Shown piece by piece: positions 1 through 8,227 of a stretch of 25,134 nt of DNA. The position numbers and the translations under genes are program-made. The stretch spans positions 1-25,134 of the forward strand of contig LSCC01000011.1 of the NCBI GenBank assembly GCA_001577215.1, read 5' to 3'. The notes beneath the pieces were generated by a model. The model worked only from the letters and a program-made list of their open reading frames with translations, ran no database searches and was not told where the DNA came from. Each line of letters opens with the position of its first letter. Position 1 is the stretch's first letter. Origin of the DNA: Fidelibacterota bacterium TCS52. Lineage in GTDB: Bacteria > Fidelibacterota > Fidelibacteria > Fidelibacterales > Fidelibacteraceae.

Positions 1-25
1 TTTTGACATTTTTTTATAAAAATAT

Positions 26-45
26 TTATTTTATTAATAAAATAA
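26..45. repeat. 20-bp perfect palindrome upstream of the GH20 gene
   Basis: Bases 26-35 are the exact reverse complement of bases 36-45, with no spacer, and all bases are A or T. It lies about 80 bases before the likely start of the hexosaminidase gene. A TTGACA string at 3-8 could be a -35 box, but no good -10 box stands at the right distance. The palindrome could be an operator or simply chance in very AT-rich DNA; the sequence alone cannot decide. Confidence 0.45.
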
Positions 46-126
46 TAATTGTAACTTTATTTAATGGAATATATTTTGCAAGATTACGAAAATATAAATA
101 AATTGGGTTATAACAAAGGAGCTAAA

Positions 127-2244
127 ATGAAAATTAAAGGTGTAATAATGGTAATTATAGTTTTAATGTTTTTTAATTGTGAAAAAAATGATACAAAAAA
201 ATTAGTCAGTATTTCTCAATCAAAAAATAATAAAAAGGTCAATTTAATGCCCATTCCAAAAGAAGTGCATTTATTAAAAGAAAAACATTATATTAATGAA
301 GATTTTAAGTTGTCAGTTGAAGGTAAAACAGGAAAAATGGTCTATGTTAATTCTACAAGATTTTTGAGAAGATTATCCGGCAGAACAGGTCTATTTTTTG
401 ATCAAGATTTTATTACCACAGAGAGCAAATGTGATTCTGCTGAATTAAAAATTATTAGTGATGAACTTGGAGAAGTAAAATTGAATGCAGATGAATCATA
501 TTTTTTAGAAATATCCGAAAATGAAATTTTTCTCAAAGCAAATAAAGAAAATGGAATAATTTATGGACTTGAAACATTATTACAATTATTGAAAAGTGAT
601 CAAAATGGTTATTATTTTCAAACTTGTAAAATAAAAGATAAACCGAGATTTCCGTGGCGTGGATTGATGATCGATGTTTGCCGTCACTTTTATCCGGTAA
701 ATGTAATAAAGAGGAATATTGACGCGATGTTGGCTGTGAAAATGAATGTATTACATTTACATTTAAGTGAAGATCAAGGATTTAGAATTGAATCGAAAGT
801 ATTTCCCAAATTACATGAAAAAGGATCTGATGGATTATATTTTACTCAAAGTCAGATTAAAGAAATTATTGAATATGCAAGAGTGAGAGGAATAAGAGTA
901 ATTCCGGAATTTGATATGCCGAGTCATACTACATCATGGTTTGTTGGATATCCGGAATTGTCAAGCAAGGATACGGTTTATTCTGTAGAACGTACTTGGG
1001 GAATTCAAGATCCTGCAATGAATCCGGTTAGTGAATATACATATCAATTTTTAGATAAATTTATTGCCGAAATGGTTAAACTTTTTCCTGATGAATATTT
1101 TCATATTGGTGGTGATGAAAATAATGGAAATCATTGGAAAGAAAACGAAAATGTTCAAAAGTATATGAAAGAAAATGATATAAAAGACAAACATGAATTA
1201 CAGACAAAATTCAATCAGAAGATTTTGAAAATATTGACAAAATATAATAAGAAGATGGTTGGCTGGGATGAAATTTTGCAACCGCAAATGCCAAATAATA
1301 TTGTAATTCAGTCATGGCGTGGGAAAAAGGAAATGATCAAAGCCGCTAAGAAAGGTTACAATACAATTTTATCCAACGGATATTATATCGATCTATTTTG
1401 GAATACACAGAGACATTATTTGAATGATCCTGTAATGAAAAATGCAAATCTTAATCCAGAAGTTGAAAAAAATATTCTCGGTGGTGAAGTTACAAGCTGG
1501 GCTGAATTTACAACATCAGAAAATGTTGATACAAGAATATGGCCGAGGACCGCAGCAATTGCAGAAAGATTCTGGTCGCCAAGATATATAAAAGATATTG
1601 ATGATATGTATCGTCGTCTTGAGGTCATAAATTTCCATTTAGAAGAAATAGGTCTTACTCATATTAAAAATAGGGAAATGGGAATTCGAAGATTGGCAAA
1701 TGGTCAAGATGTTAATCCGTTAAGAAATTTAATTAATGTTGTTGAACCGATAGAAAATTATACTCGGCACCACACCAGAGGGGAAAAGAAAAGATATTTA
1801 CAACAATCGCCATTAACTCGTGTTGTTGATTTTTCATATTCTGATGCCTCAGTTGCAAGAAAAATAAGAAGAGCTACCGATGAATACATTGAAAATTATT
1901 CTTCAACAAAGGTAGAAAAATCTTCGCTATATTTTACAAATAATCCAAAAGAATATTTAGTAAATGAGTTAAATAAATTAAGTGTAAATAACAAGAAATT
2001 AGCACCAATAATTGGCAATTCGTCAATATTAAAAGAGATCAAACCGTTATCCAAAAGCATTTCAAAAGTTGCTAATATTGGATTGGAAGCAATAGATAAA
2101 TTGGAATCGAATAAAACTATTTCTAAAGGGAAAGTAGAGAAATATTTGAAAATAATAAATGATTCAAAAGAACCGATAGCTGAATTAGAAAATAGAATTA
2201 TACCGGCAGTTGAAAAGTTGGTGATTACTGTTTCTCTAAAATAA
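127..2244 (+). CDS. Beta-N-acetylhexosaminidase, GH20 family, lipoprotein
   Basis: This enzyme should remove terminal beta-linked GlcNAc or GalNAc from glycans, chitin fragments or peptidoglycan pieces by substrate-assisted catalysis. The reading frame opens at 64, but I place the start at 127: AAAGGAG stands just before that ATG, and a lipoprotein signal follows directly (MKIKGV..., hydrophobic core, Cys at mature residue 18, in FFNC). Counted from 64, an N-terminal GH20b-like domain covers about 60-190 and the barrel about 195-545. The family signature HIGGDE is at 347-352, with the catalytic Asp-Glu pair at 351-352. A further ~170 residues after the barrel are helical-looking and I do not recognise them. 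The periplasmic face of a membrane is the likely location. A D-Ala-D-Ala carboxypeptidase gene follows after 51 bases, which fits wall or glycan turnover. The family is certain; the natural substrate is not. Confidence 0.95.
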   Translation: MKIKGVIMVIIVLMFFNCEKNDTKKLVSISQSKNNKKVNLMPIPKEVHLLKEKHYINEDFKLSVEGKTGKMVYVNSTRFLRRLSGRTGLFFDQDFITTESKCDSAELKIISDELGEVKLNADESYFLEISENEIFLKANKENGIIYGLETLLQLLKSDQNGYYFQTCKIKDKPRFPWRGLMIDVCRHFYPVNVIKRNIDAMLAVKMNVLHLHLSEDQGFRIESKVFPKLHEKGSDGLYFTQSQIKEIIEYARVRGIRVIPEFDMPSHTTSWFVGYPELSSKDTVYSVERTWGIQDPAMNPVSEYTYQFLDKFIAEMVKLFPDEYFHIGGDENNGNHWKENENVQKYMKENDIKDKHELQTKFNQKILKILTKYNKKMVGWDEILQPQMPNNIVIQSWRGKKEMIKAAKKGYNTILSNGYYIDLFWNTQRHYLNDPVMKNANLNPEVEKNILGGEVTSWAEFTTSENVDTRIWPRTAAIAERFWSPRYIKDIDDMYRRLEVINFHLEEIGLTHIKNREMGIRRLANGQDVNPLRNLINVVEPIENYTRHHTRGEKKRYLQQSPLTRVVDFSYSDASVARKIRRATDEYIENYSSTKVEKSSLYFTNNPKEYLVNELNKLSVNNKKLAPIIGNSSILKEIKPLSKSISKVANIGLEAIDKLESNKTISKGKVEKYLKIINDSKEPIAELENRIIPAVEKLVITVSLK

Positions 2245-2250
2245 AAAATA

Positions 2251-2290
2251 CGAACCACAACGAACACAAAGAAGATCATAAAGAGCACTA
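2251..2290. repeat. Degenerate ~10-base-period intergenic repeat
   Basis: Four successive 10-base blocks resemble each other: CGAACCACAA, CGAACACAAA, GAAGATCATA and AAGAGCACTA. The run fills almost all of the gap between the hexosaminidase stop and the PBP4 gene. It resembles, in the opposite orientation, the run at 5118-5155. An 11-base piece, ACAAAGAAGAT (2266-2276), recurs at 14782-14792 just after ablB. No function is evident. Confidence 0.5.
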
Positions 2291-2295
2291 AAAAT

Positions 2296-3759
2296 ATGAA
2301 TAATAAATTAATTAAGTTAATTATTACAAGCATTTTAATTATCTCATTTTGTTTTGCAAATGGAATTCAAATTAAAATTGAACAATTAGCAAATTCTGAA
2401 ATTTTAGATCATAGTCAATGGAGTGTTTATGCAGAGTATGCGGAGAATGGAAAAGTAATTTTAGATCACAATTCAGAATTTTCACTTGCTCCGGCTTCTT
2501 GCCAAAAAGTGATTCCAACAGCTATAGCATTATATTATTTAGGTGAAAATTTCAAATATAAAACAAAATTGTATTACGATGGTGAAATTTTAAATAATAG
2601 TGTATTAAATGGAAATGTTTATATTGTCGGCTCCGGTGATCCTACTTTGGGATCGGATAAGGTTGAGGGTTCATTGTCATTGGAAAATTTGATGAATGAA
2701 TGGGTGAAAACGATTAAAAAAATTGGAATAAAAAAAATATCCGGCAGTGTAATTTCAGATAACTTGCTTTTTGAGGAACAGGCGATTCCTGATGATTGGG
2801 TCTGGACGGATTTCGGGAATTATTATGGAACAGGGACAAGTTCATTATGCATAAATGATAATTTATATTATTTATATTTTAAGCCAAATGAAACAGTTGG
2901 AGGGAAAGCAAAAGTTATTAGAATTGAGCCGAAAATTGAAAATTTAAAATTTACAAATTATATGAAAACAGGTAAAAAGGGTTCCGGTGATAACGGCTAT
3001 ATTTTTTGTGCTCCAAAGCAATATAATGCGATTTTACGAGGAACTATTCCACAAGGTGAGTCAGAATTCTCAATCAAAGGTTCAATGCCCGATCCGGCTC
3101 TGTTTGCTGCTCAATATTTAATTAAATCATTAGAAAATAATGGTATTGAGGTTGCAAAATCCGGAAAAAAATTAAAAAGTCCAAAAAAATATGATGAAAG
3201 AAAAATAATTCATATTACATATTCACCATCTTTGGAAAAAATAATTAAAATAACTAATAAATGGAGTGTGAATTTATATACAGAACAATTGTTAAAAACA
3301 GTTGGTTATTACCAAAATGGAGAAGGCAGTTGGGATGCTGGAATAGATGTAATAAATGATTTTTTTGAAAACCACAGTGTAGATATTTCGGGATTATCTT
3401 TAAAAGATGGAAGCGGTTTATCTCGCACAAATCAAGTAACTACACAAATAATATCTAAATTATTATCAATAATGAGCAGACAAAAGAATTTTGATATTTA
3501 CTATAATTCTTTTTCAACGGCAGGTGATAAAAATGACTTAGGATATTTAAAAAAATTTGGTGTTGGTTCAAAAGTTCAAAATAATGCAAAGATAAAGACA
3601 GGTTTAATAAATGGAGTTAGAAGTCATTCCGGATATGTCAATTCTAAATCGGGCAAATTAATTACATTTTCATTGATTGTGAATAATTATAATTGTTCTG
3701 TTTCTGAAATTAATGAACTACACGAAAAGGTTGTGAAAATATTGGCTGATTTGGAATAA
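2296..3759 (+). CDS. dacB: D-alanyl-D-alanine carboxypeptidase/endopeptidase, PBP4 type (peptidase S13)
   Basis: This is a periplasmic penicillin-binding protein that trims D-Ala from peptidoglycan stem peptides and can cut D-Ala-meso-DAP cross-links. All three active-site motifs are present and correctly ordered: SxxK as SCQK at 68-71 (nucleophile Ser68), SxN as SVN at 324-326, and KTG at 434-436. The long interval between the first two motifs is typical of class C PBP4 enzymes, which carry inserted domains there. A signal peptide occupies about 1-22 (hydrophobic run ending SFCFANG) and has no lipobox, so the protein should be soluble or loosely attached in the periplasm. At 487 residues it has the normal length. 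No strong Shine-Dalgarno sequence precedes this ATG: the 51-base gap is taken up by a repeat. It may be co-transcribed with the GH20 gene. Confidence 0.95.
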   Translation: MNNKLIKLIITSILIISFCFANGIQIKIEQLANSEILDHSQWSVYAEYAENGKVILDHNSEFSLAPASCQKVIPTAIALYYLGENFKYKTKLYYDGEILNNSVLNGNVYIVGSGDPTLGSDKVEGSLSLENLMNEWVKTIKKIGIKKISGSVISDNLLFEEQAIPDDWVWTDFGNYYGTGTSSLCINDNLYYLYFKPNETVGGKAKVIRIEPKIENLKFTNYMKTGKKGSGDNGYIFCAPKQYNAILRGTIPQGESEFSIKGSMPDPALFAAQYLIKSLENNGIEVAKSGKKLKSPKKYDERKIIHITYSPSLEKIIKITNKWSVNLYTEQLLKTVGYYQNGEGSWDAGIDVINDFFENHSVDISGLSLKDGSGLSRTNQVTTQIISKLLSIMSRQKNFDIYYNSFSTAGDKNDLGYLKKFGVGSKVQNNAKIKTGLINGVRSHSGYVNSKSGKLITFSLIVNNYNCSVSEINELHEKVVKILADLE

Positions 3760-3802
3760 GAAATTTTAATGGGTTAGAAGGTTAGTAGTGTAAATTAAAA
3801 AA

Positions 3803-4927
3803 ATGAAACACTTTAAAATATTAATAATATTATTTTTCACATCAATCGTATTTGGACAATTCCCATCTGAATATAAAAATGAGTTGGGAATAGGTTTAAA
3901 TTATCTCACAAATTTTGAATTTGATTCTGCAAAAAAGGTATATTTTCAAATCACAGAAAAATATCCTAATGATCCATTAGGTTGTTTTTATTTAATGAAC
4001 GCAAAATATGAGTTTTTCAAGCTTAACGGCGAATTTAAAAAAGCAAATATTTTTTTATTAAATGAGATAAAAAGGATTTCACCTTTATTTGAAAATAAAA
4101 TAGATGAACACCCAAATGAAATCGTTTATTTAGTTTATTATGGTTCATTAAAAGGAATGAGTGCGAGAATTAACCTTGCCGAAAGTAATTACATGAAAGC
4201 ATTTAATGAAAGTTGGCAGGCAATTAATTTGATAGAGAAAGCCCATAAAATTAATCCAAAATATTGGGATGTTTTTTTGCCATTAGGAAGCTATAACTTT
4301 TATGGCGGGGTAATGGCTGATCATTATTCTGTGATTGATTGGATCTATAATTCCAATAAGAAAAGAAAATTAGGAATTGAACAGTTGACTATTGCTTATG
4401 AAAAGGGTGTTGGAGCAAAATGGGAAGCCGGTAGAATTTTATTATTAATTCATATTCATGAGACAAAAAATTATGAAAAAGCTTATAAAATTGGGAAAAA
4501 ATTAGTTACACAATTTCCGAATAATTTAGAATTCAAATCTTTATATATTGAATTACTTATTTATTTGGATGAAATTAAAAAAACTGAAGAATTGTTAGAT
4601 AAATATTCTAAATCGTACGAGAATATTTCTCGAAAAGGTAAGCAAATTTGGAAAATTAGAGAGAAATATTTAAACGCAGTTTTTAATATGAAAAAAGGAA
4701 ATCACAAAGATGCAAAAAAATCATTTCTATTCGTGATAGAAAATTATAATTTAGAATTTCAATGGTTCAAGGTGCTATCTTATTTGAAAATCGGGCAAAT
4801 TTATGATTTGAATGATCAGAGAGAAAAAGCAAAAAAATATTATCAATCAGCGATTGATACAAAGGAAACGACTCAAGCCGTTAAAGAAGCAAAAGAATAT
4901 TTGGAAAATCCATTTAGAAAATATTAA
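3803..4927 (+). CDS. Secreted tetratricopeptide-repeat protein
   Basis: The 374-residue protein starts with a signal peptide (MKHFKILIILFF..., likely cut after VFG at about 18). The rest is helical with TPR-like spacing. The first repeat begins near residue 33 (LNYLTNFEFDSAKKVYFQI, then a YPNDP turn). Further TPR-like pairs lie near 200-265 (EKAYKIGKKLVTQFPNN) and at the end (REKAKKYYQSAID). TPRs are protein-binding scaffolds, so a role in a periplasmic or outer-membrane assembly is a reasonable guess, but no partner is encoded next to it. The gap before it contains GGGTTAGAAGGTTAG (3771-3785), similar in style to the 8-base repeat at 4996-5027. The exact function is unknown. Confidence 0.85.
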   Translation: MKHFKILIILFFTSIVFGQFPSEYKNELGIGLNYLTNFEFDSAKKVYFQITEKYPNDPLGCFYLMNAKYEFFKLNGEFKKANIFLLNEIKRISPLFENKIDEHPNEIVYLVYYGSLKGMSARINLAESNYMKAFNESWQAINLIEKAHKINPKYWDVFLPLGSYNFYGGVMADHYSVIDWIYNSNKKRKLGIEQLTIAYEKGVGAKWEAGRILLLIHIHETKNYEKAYKIGKKLVTQFPNNLEFKSLYIELLIYLDEIKKTEELLDKYSKSYENISRKGKQIWKIREKYLNAVFNMKKGNHKDAKKSFLFVIENYNLEFQWFKVLSYLKIGQIYDLNDQREKAKKYYQSAIDTKETTQAVKEAKEYLENPFRKY

Positions 4928-4995
4928 GTTAGATGATGGAACAAATATCAGAGGCCATTGTATAAACAGAAAGTAAAAAAACAAAATAAAAAAGC

Positions 4996-5027
4996 GTTTA
5001 GAAGTTTAGAGGTTGAGAATTTAGAAA
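4996..5027. repeat. Four tandem copies of an 8-base unit
   Basis: The blocks GTTTAGAA, GTTTAGAG, GTTGAGAA and TTTAGAAA follow one another without spacers. They lie in the 252-base gap (4928-5179) between the TPR gene and the AddB-like gene. Apart from this run and the one at 5118-5155 the gap holds nothing I can name. The 12-mer TTGAGAATTTAG (5013-5024) occurs again at 21350-21361 in another intergenic region. Confidence 0.6.
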
Positions 5028-5117
5028 TGATTATGAAAAACAATAAATGAACACAAAAGATTTCTATTAAACAGTCAAGAAAATGATTATATTATTAATC
5101 ATGAAACAGAAAAGCTT

Positions 5118-5155
5118 CTTTGCGATCTTAATAAATCTTTGTGAACTTTGCGTGA
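5118..5155. repeat. Degenerate 9-10-base-period repeat (CTTTGCG type)
   Basis: The blocks CTTTGCGAT, CTTAATAAAT, CTTTGTGAA and CTTTGCGTGA follow each other directly, ending 24 bases before the AddB-like start codon. Read on the other strand the run has the same flavour as the repeat at 2251-2290 (compare GTTCACAAAG with GAACACAAAG). I recall strings like this from intergenic regions of many environmental genomes, but that is memory and not a search result. Confidence 0.5.
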
Positions 5156-5179
5156 GGTCTTAAAAAAGGAAATCTGGAA

Positions 5180-8100
5180 ATGAATAAAAATATATTTGGG
5201 ATCTTAATGGATGAAAGTAATGAACAATATCCGGAATTACCCGTTGTCGGTTGGATAGATAATGGTGATAAGTATTTTAAAATTTCCGGTATTATTGATC
5301 TACTGTATAAATATGAAGAAGAATGGTATATTTTAGATTATAAAACCGATAGTGATAAAAATAATTTAGATAAATATAAGATTCAAATACAGACATATCA
5401 ATGGATAGTCAAGCAATTATACAATATTGAAGCAAAAGGAGAAATATATTATTCGGCTTTAAAGGAGCTAGTTTCTGTAGAATGGAATGATGAATATTTT
5501 TCTAAAATATTTCCCGATGAAAAAAAATCGTTTGAGATGACAAATTTCTCACCTGTTATGGATCTGTCAGCAATTAAAGAAACAATTTTGAAAGAAAAAG
5601 AGAAAGATATTCTCATAATAAATTATACAAAATATCAATCTGAGAATATTAAACGACAATTATCAAATGAAAATTTACTTTCTCCAAATATTAAAATAAA
5701 AAATCTTAACAAAATCGTTCGTGAACAAGATGTAAATAAAAAAAGATTATCTCCATCATTGTTGCGCCTTGCCGTCTCTTCAATTGTTGGAAAAAATGAA
5801 AAACGAGGAACGATCCGTTTGCTGTCTGATGCAATAAATGAAAATGAAAAATATAAAAATACTGTGATTAATTTTCCTGATAAGGAAATTGTTGGGAAAT
5901 TTAATAAATTGAAATCCAAAAAAAAACTGGTTACAAGTTCCGATATTTTAAGATTATTTTCGGAAAATTATGATTTTTCCGAAAGTGTTGTGATCGTAAA
6001 TGGTGTTTTTGAAATCTCCGATGAAAAATTTAAATTGTATGAACAAATAAGCAAGAGAGCTGATAAATTCTATTTTATTGATAATTTTAAAAATAATTCT
6101 ACAAAAAATAATTTTAATTATGATATTTCTGTTTGGGATGAAGTGCAATTACCAAAAGAGAGATCAGAACAAGTTTGTAAAATTTGTTATTCAGTGTATG
6201 AAGAAGTTGAACAATTGGCAAATGATATTCTATCAATTCCTAATTGGAAAAATAAAATTGATGAGATGAAGATTACCGTGTCAAGTATGAATAGATATTT
6301 ACCGATTTTAAAAAATACTTTTTCTGAATATGAAATTCCATTAAGATTTGTTGCGGGGAAATCATTAACTGAATTTCCGATTTCACAGTTTATTTTGAAT
6401 ATAATAAATTTAATGATATCACAGGAGAATTGGCATGATGTAAGAGATGTAATTTTAGATCCGTTTATGAATCCCAACGAAGAATATTTTGCTTTTGATA
6501 AATGGGTGAGGGGAATAGGTATTGAAAATTTTTATCAAATTGATGATGAAATATTACCTGATAAAAAAATAATATTTGATGAAATAAAACAATTTATTTT
6601 AGAAAATATTAAAGTAAAAAATAGTTTGTTTAGTATTGATAAAAAATTAAATGAATTTGTTGAAAATTTTAAATTAATTGAAGCTTTAAAAGATGATGAT
6701 CAGAGTTTAAAAGTTTTAAAAAGAGTTTTGAAAATTGCAAAAATGATTTCAAAAAATTACTCTATTTTGGGAATGAAAGGAAATATTGATGATTTTGCAA
6801 TAGAGTTTAAAGAGCGATTAATAGAAGAAACAATGACATTTAAAGAACAAGAATATGGTTTTGAAGTTGTCGGATTTTTTGATACGATTCATTTACAGGC
6901 GAAGAAGTTATTTGTATTGGGAATGACAGAAAATGCTTTTCCATTGAAAAATGCCAGCAATCCATTTATAACACAAGACAATAATTATCGTTTTAAGCGC
7001 GAAGTTCATCTTTTGAATCAATGGATAAAATTAGGTGATGGAGTTCAATATTATTCATCGGAACGAGGTGTCACCGGTGATGTTTTACAGCCATCAACTT
7101 TTTTGGAATATGTCAAAACTCAGAAAATAAATGTGGTTTCGAGTAATTCTCGAAGAGATCATTATTTAAAATATTGTGGAAAGCAGATCATCTCAGATAA
7201 AAACAATAATTTAATTGGCAGACACAATGACTATCTTGGAATTGGAGATAAACATTTTATCGGAAAAACTGCTGAATGTAAGAATGATAAATTTGTTTTT
7301 TCCGTAACGTCAATGGATGATCTGCTTAAATGTCCAATGAGATATTGGTTTGGACATAAATTACATCTAAAACCGATCGATGAAGTGAAAGTGAATAAAG
7401 CGGAAATGGGCAAAATAATTCACAGTGTTTTGGAAGAATTTGGGAAAAATGGTGGATTTAAAATTGCAAAAAATGATAAGAAAAAATCAATTGAAAAATT
7501 AGCAAATATTTTTGAAAAAAAAATTCAAACAGAAAACATTGATTTGAAAAACGATTTGATCTTACATAATTTATACAAAAATTTTAGTGATAATTTAATA
7601 GTAGATGGAAATAACCTTTTTGTAAATTTAATTGATTGGAATATTGAAAAATTTTCTGATTTTGATTATGAAGATTATGAAAAAAAGTTTGAAGGTGAAG
7701 TAGAATATGATAATTGGAAAATTAATTTAAAGATCAGGATTGACAAAATTTTACAAGATGAAAAACAAAATATGATTATGGTTACAGATTATAAAACCGG
7801 AGATGTCAATGAAAATAATACACGAAAAATGTTATCATCACAATTCATTTTATATTATCTTGCTTTACAAAAACTCTATCCAAATAAAAGTATTGTATTA
7901 GTTTATGAAAAATTGCGGTCACTAAAGAAAAAGCAAAATGGTTTTTCAAAATTCTTTGGTGATGTAAAAAATAATTCGTCTTTCAGAAAAAATAGTATTA
8001 TATTTGTAAATGATAAAGGTGAAGAAGTTAAAAATTCTGATATTCTGCTTTATAGAATTATGGAATTTTATTTTGAACAAATTGAAAAAATGAAAAGAGG

Positions 8101-8197
8101 TGAATATTTTATTACTGATAGAATAGATGAAAATGTTTGTAAATATTGTGAGTATGATAAAATATGCAGAAAAAATAGTTTGTATGAATCAAAATGA
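5180..8197 (+). CDS. AddB-like PD-(D/E)XK nuclease with an AddA-type nuclease fragment at the N-terminus
   Basis: Residues about 1-115 match the last part of an AddA nuclease domain: ELPVV near 19, GIID with Asp40, then LDYKTD with Asp53 and Lys55, and QIQTY at 69-73. The early helix with the conserved His is missing, as is any helicase. From about 130 the protein resembles a whole AddB: an inactivated helicase-like region (KDILIINYTKYQSENIK, no Walker A; LFVLGMTENAFP near 580), then a C-terminal nuclease. That nuclease has His748, Asp855, Asp870 and Lys872, with iron-sulfur cysteines Cys718, Cys987, Cys990 and Cys996. AddAB processes double-strand breaks for RecA recombination; AddB supplies Chi scanning and one nuclease. 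AAGGAAA precedes this ATG, and a TGA at 5153-5155 closes the frame upstream. The N-terminal part may be a remnant of a lost addA or a working second nuclease. The AddB assignment rests on motifs; overall similarity is probably low. Confidence 0.8.
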   Translation: MNKNIFGILMDESNEQYPELPVVGWIDNGDKYFKISGIIDLLYKYEEEWYILDYKTDSDKNNLDKYKIQIQTYQWIVKQLYNIEAKGEIYYSALKELVSVEWNDEYFSKIFPDEKKSFEMTNFSPVMDLSAIKETILKEKEKDILIINYTKYQSENIKRQLSNENLLSPNIKIKNLNKIVREQDVNKKRLSPSLLRLAVSSIVGKNEKRGTIRLLSDAINENEKYKNTVINFPDKEIVGKFNKLKSKKKLVTSSDILRLFSENYDFSESVVIVNGVFEISDEKFKLYEQISKRADKFYFIDNFKNNSTKNNFNYDISVWDEVQLPKERSEQVCKICYSVYEEVEQLANDILSIPNWKNKIDEMKITVSSMNRYLPILKNTFSEYEIPLRFVAGKSLTEFPISQFILNIINLMISQENWHDVRDVILDPFMNPNEEYFAFDKWVRGIGIENFYQIDDEILPDKKIIFDEIKQFILENIKVKNSLFSIDKKLNEFVENFKLIEALKDDDQSLKVLKRVLKIAKMISKNYSILGMKGNIDDFAIEFKERLIEETMTFKEQEYGFEVVGFFDTIHLQAKKLFVLGMTENAFPLKNASNPFITQDNNYRFKREVHLLNQWIKLGDGVQYYSSERGVTGDVLQPSTFLEYVKTQKINVVSSNSRRDHYLKYCGKQIISDKNNNLIGRHNDYLGIGDKHFIGKTAECKNDKFVFSVTSMDDLLKCPMRYWFGHKLHLKPIDEVKVNKAEMGKIIHSVLEEFGKNGGFKIAKNDKKKSIEKLANIFEKKIQTENIDLKNDLILHNLYKNFSDNLIVDGNNLFVNLIDWNIEKFSDFDYEDYEKKFEGEVEYDNWKINLKIRIDKILQDEKQNMIMVTDYKTGDVNENNTRKMLSSQFILYYLALQKLYPNKSIVLVYEKLRSLKKKQNGFSKFFGDVKNNSSFRKNSIIFVNDKGEEVKNSDILLYRIMEFYFEQIEKMKRGEYFITDRIDENVCKYCEYDKICRKNSLYESK

Positions 8198-8227
8198 AAT
8201 AAAAATAACAAAACAGGAGGAGGGATT

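Noticed and set aside
1896..2333. Minus-strand open frame of 145 codons across the end of the GH20 gene and the start of dacB
   Set aside because: It is a shadow of two coding regions and the gap between them; the product is a low-complexity hydrophobic and Asn/Ser/Phe-rich string with no motif, and the plus-strand genes have clear families.
5037..5144. 35-codon open frame upstream of the AddB-like gene, considered as a leftover of AddA
   Set aside because: It has no start codon at its head, runs into the periodic repeat, ends at TGA 5142-5144 and shows no helicase or nuclease motif.
4996..5155. CRISPR array or true minisatellite
   Set aside because: Units are only 8-10 bases, degenerate and without unique spacers; no cas gene is nearby.
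6078..6269. Second plus-strand open frame of 63 codons inside the AddB-like gene, considered as a frameshift sign
   Set aside because: The main frame is continuous and motif-bearing on both sides; the inner frame is a chance opening in AT-rich DNA.
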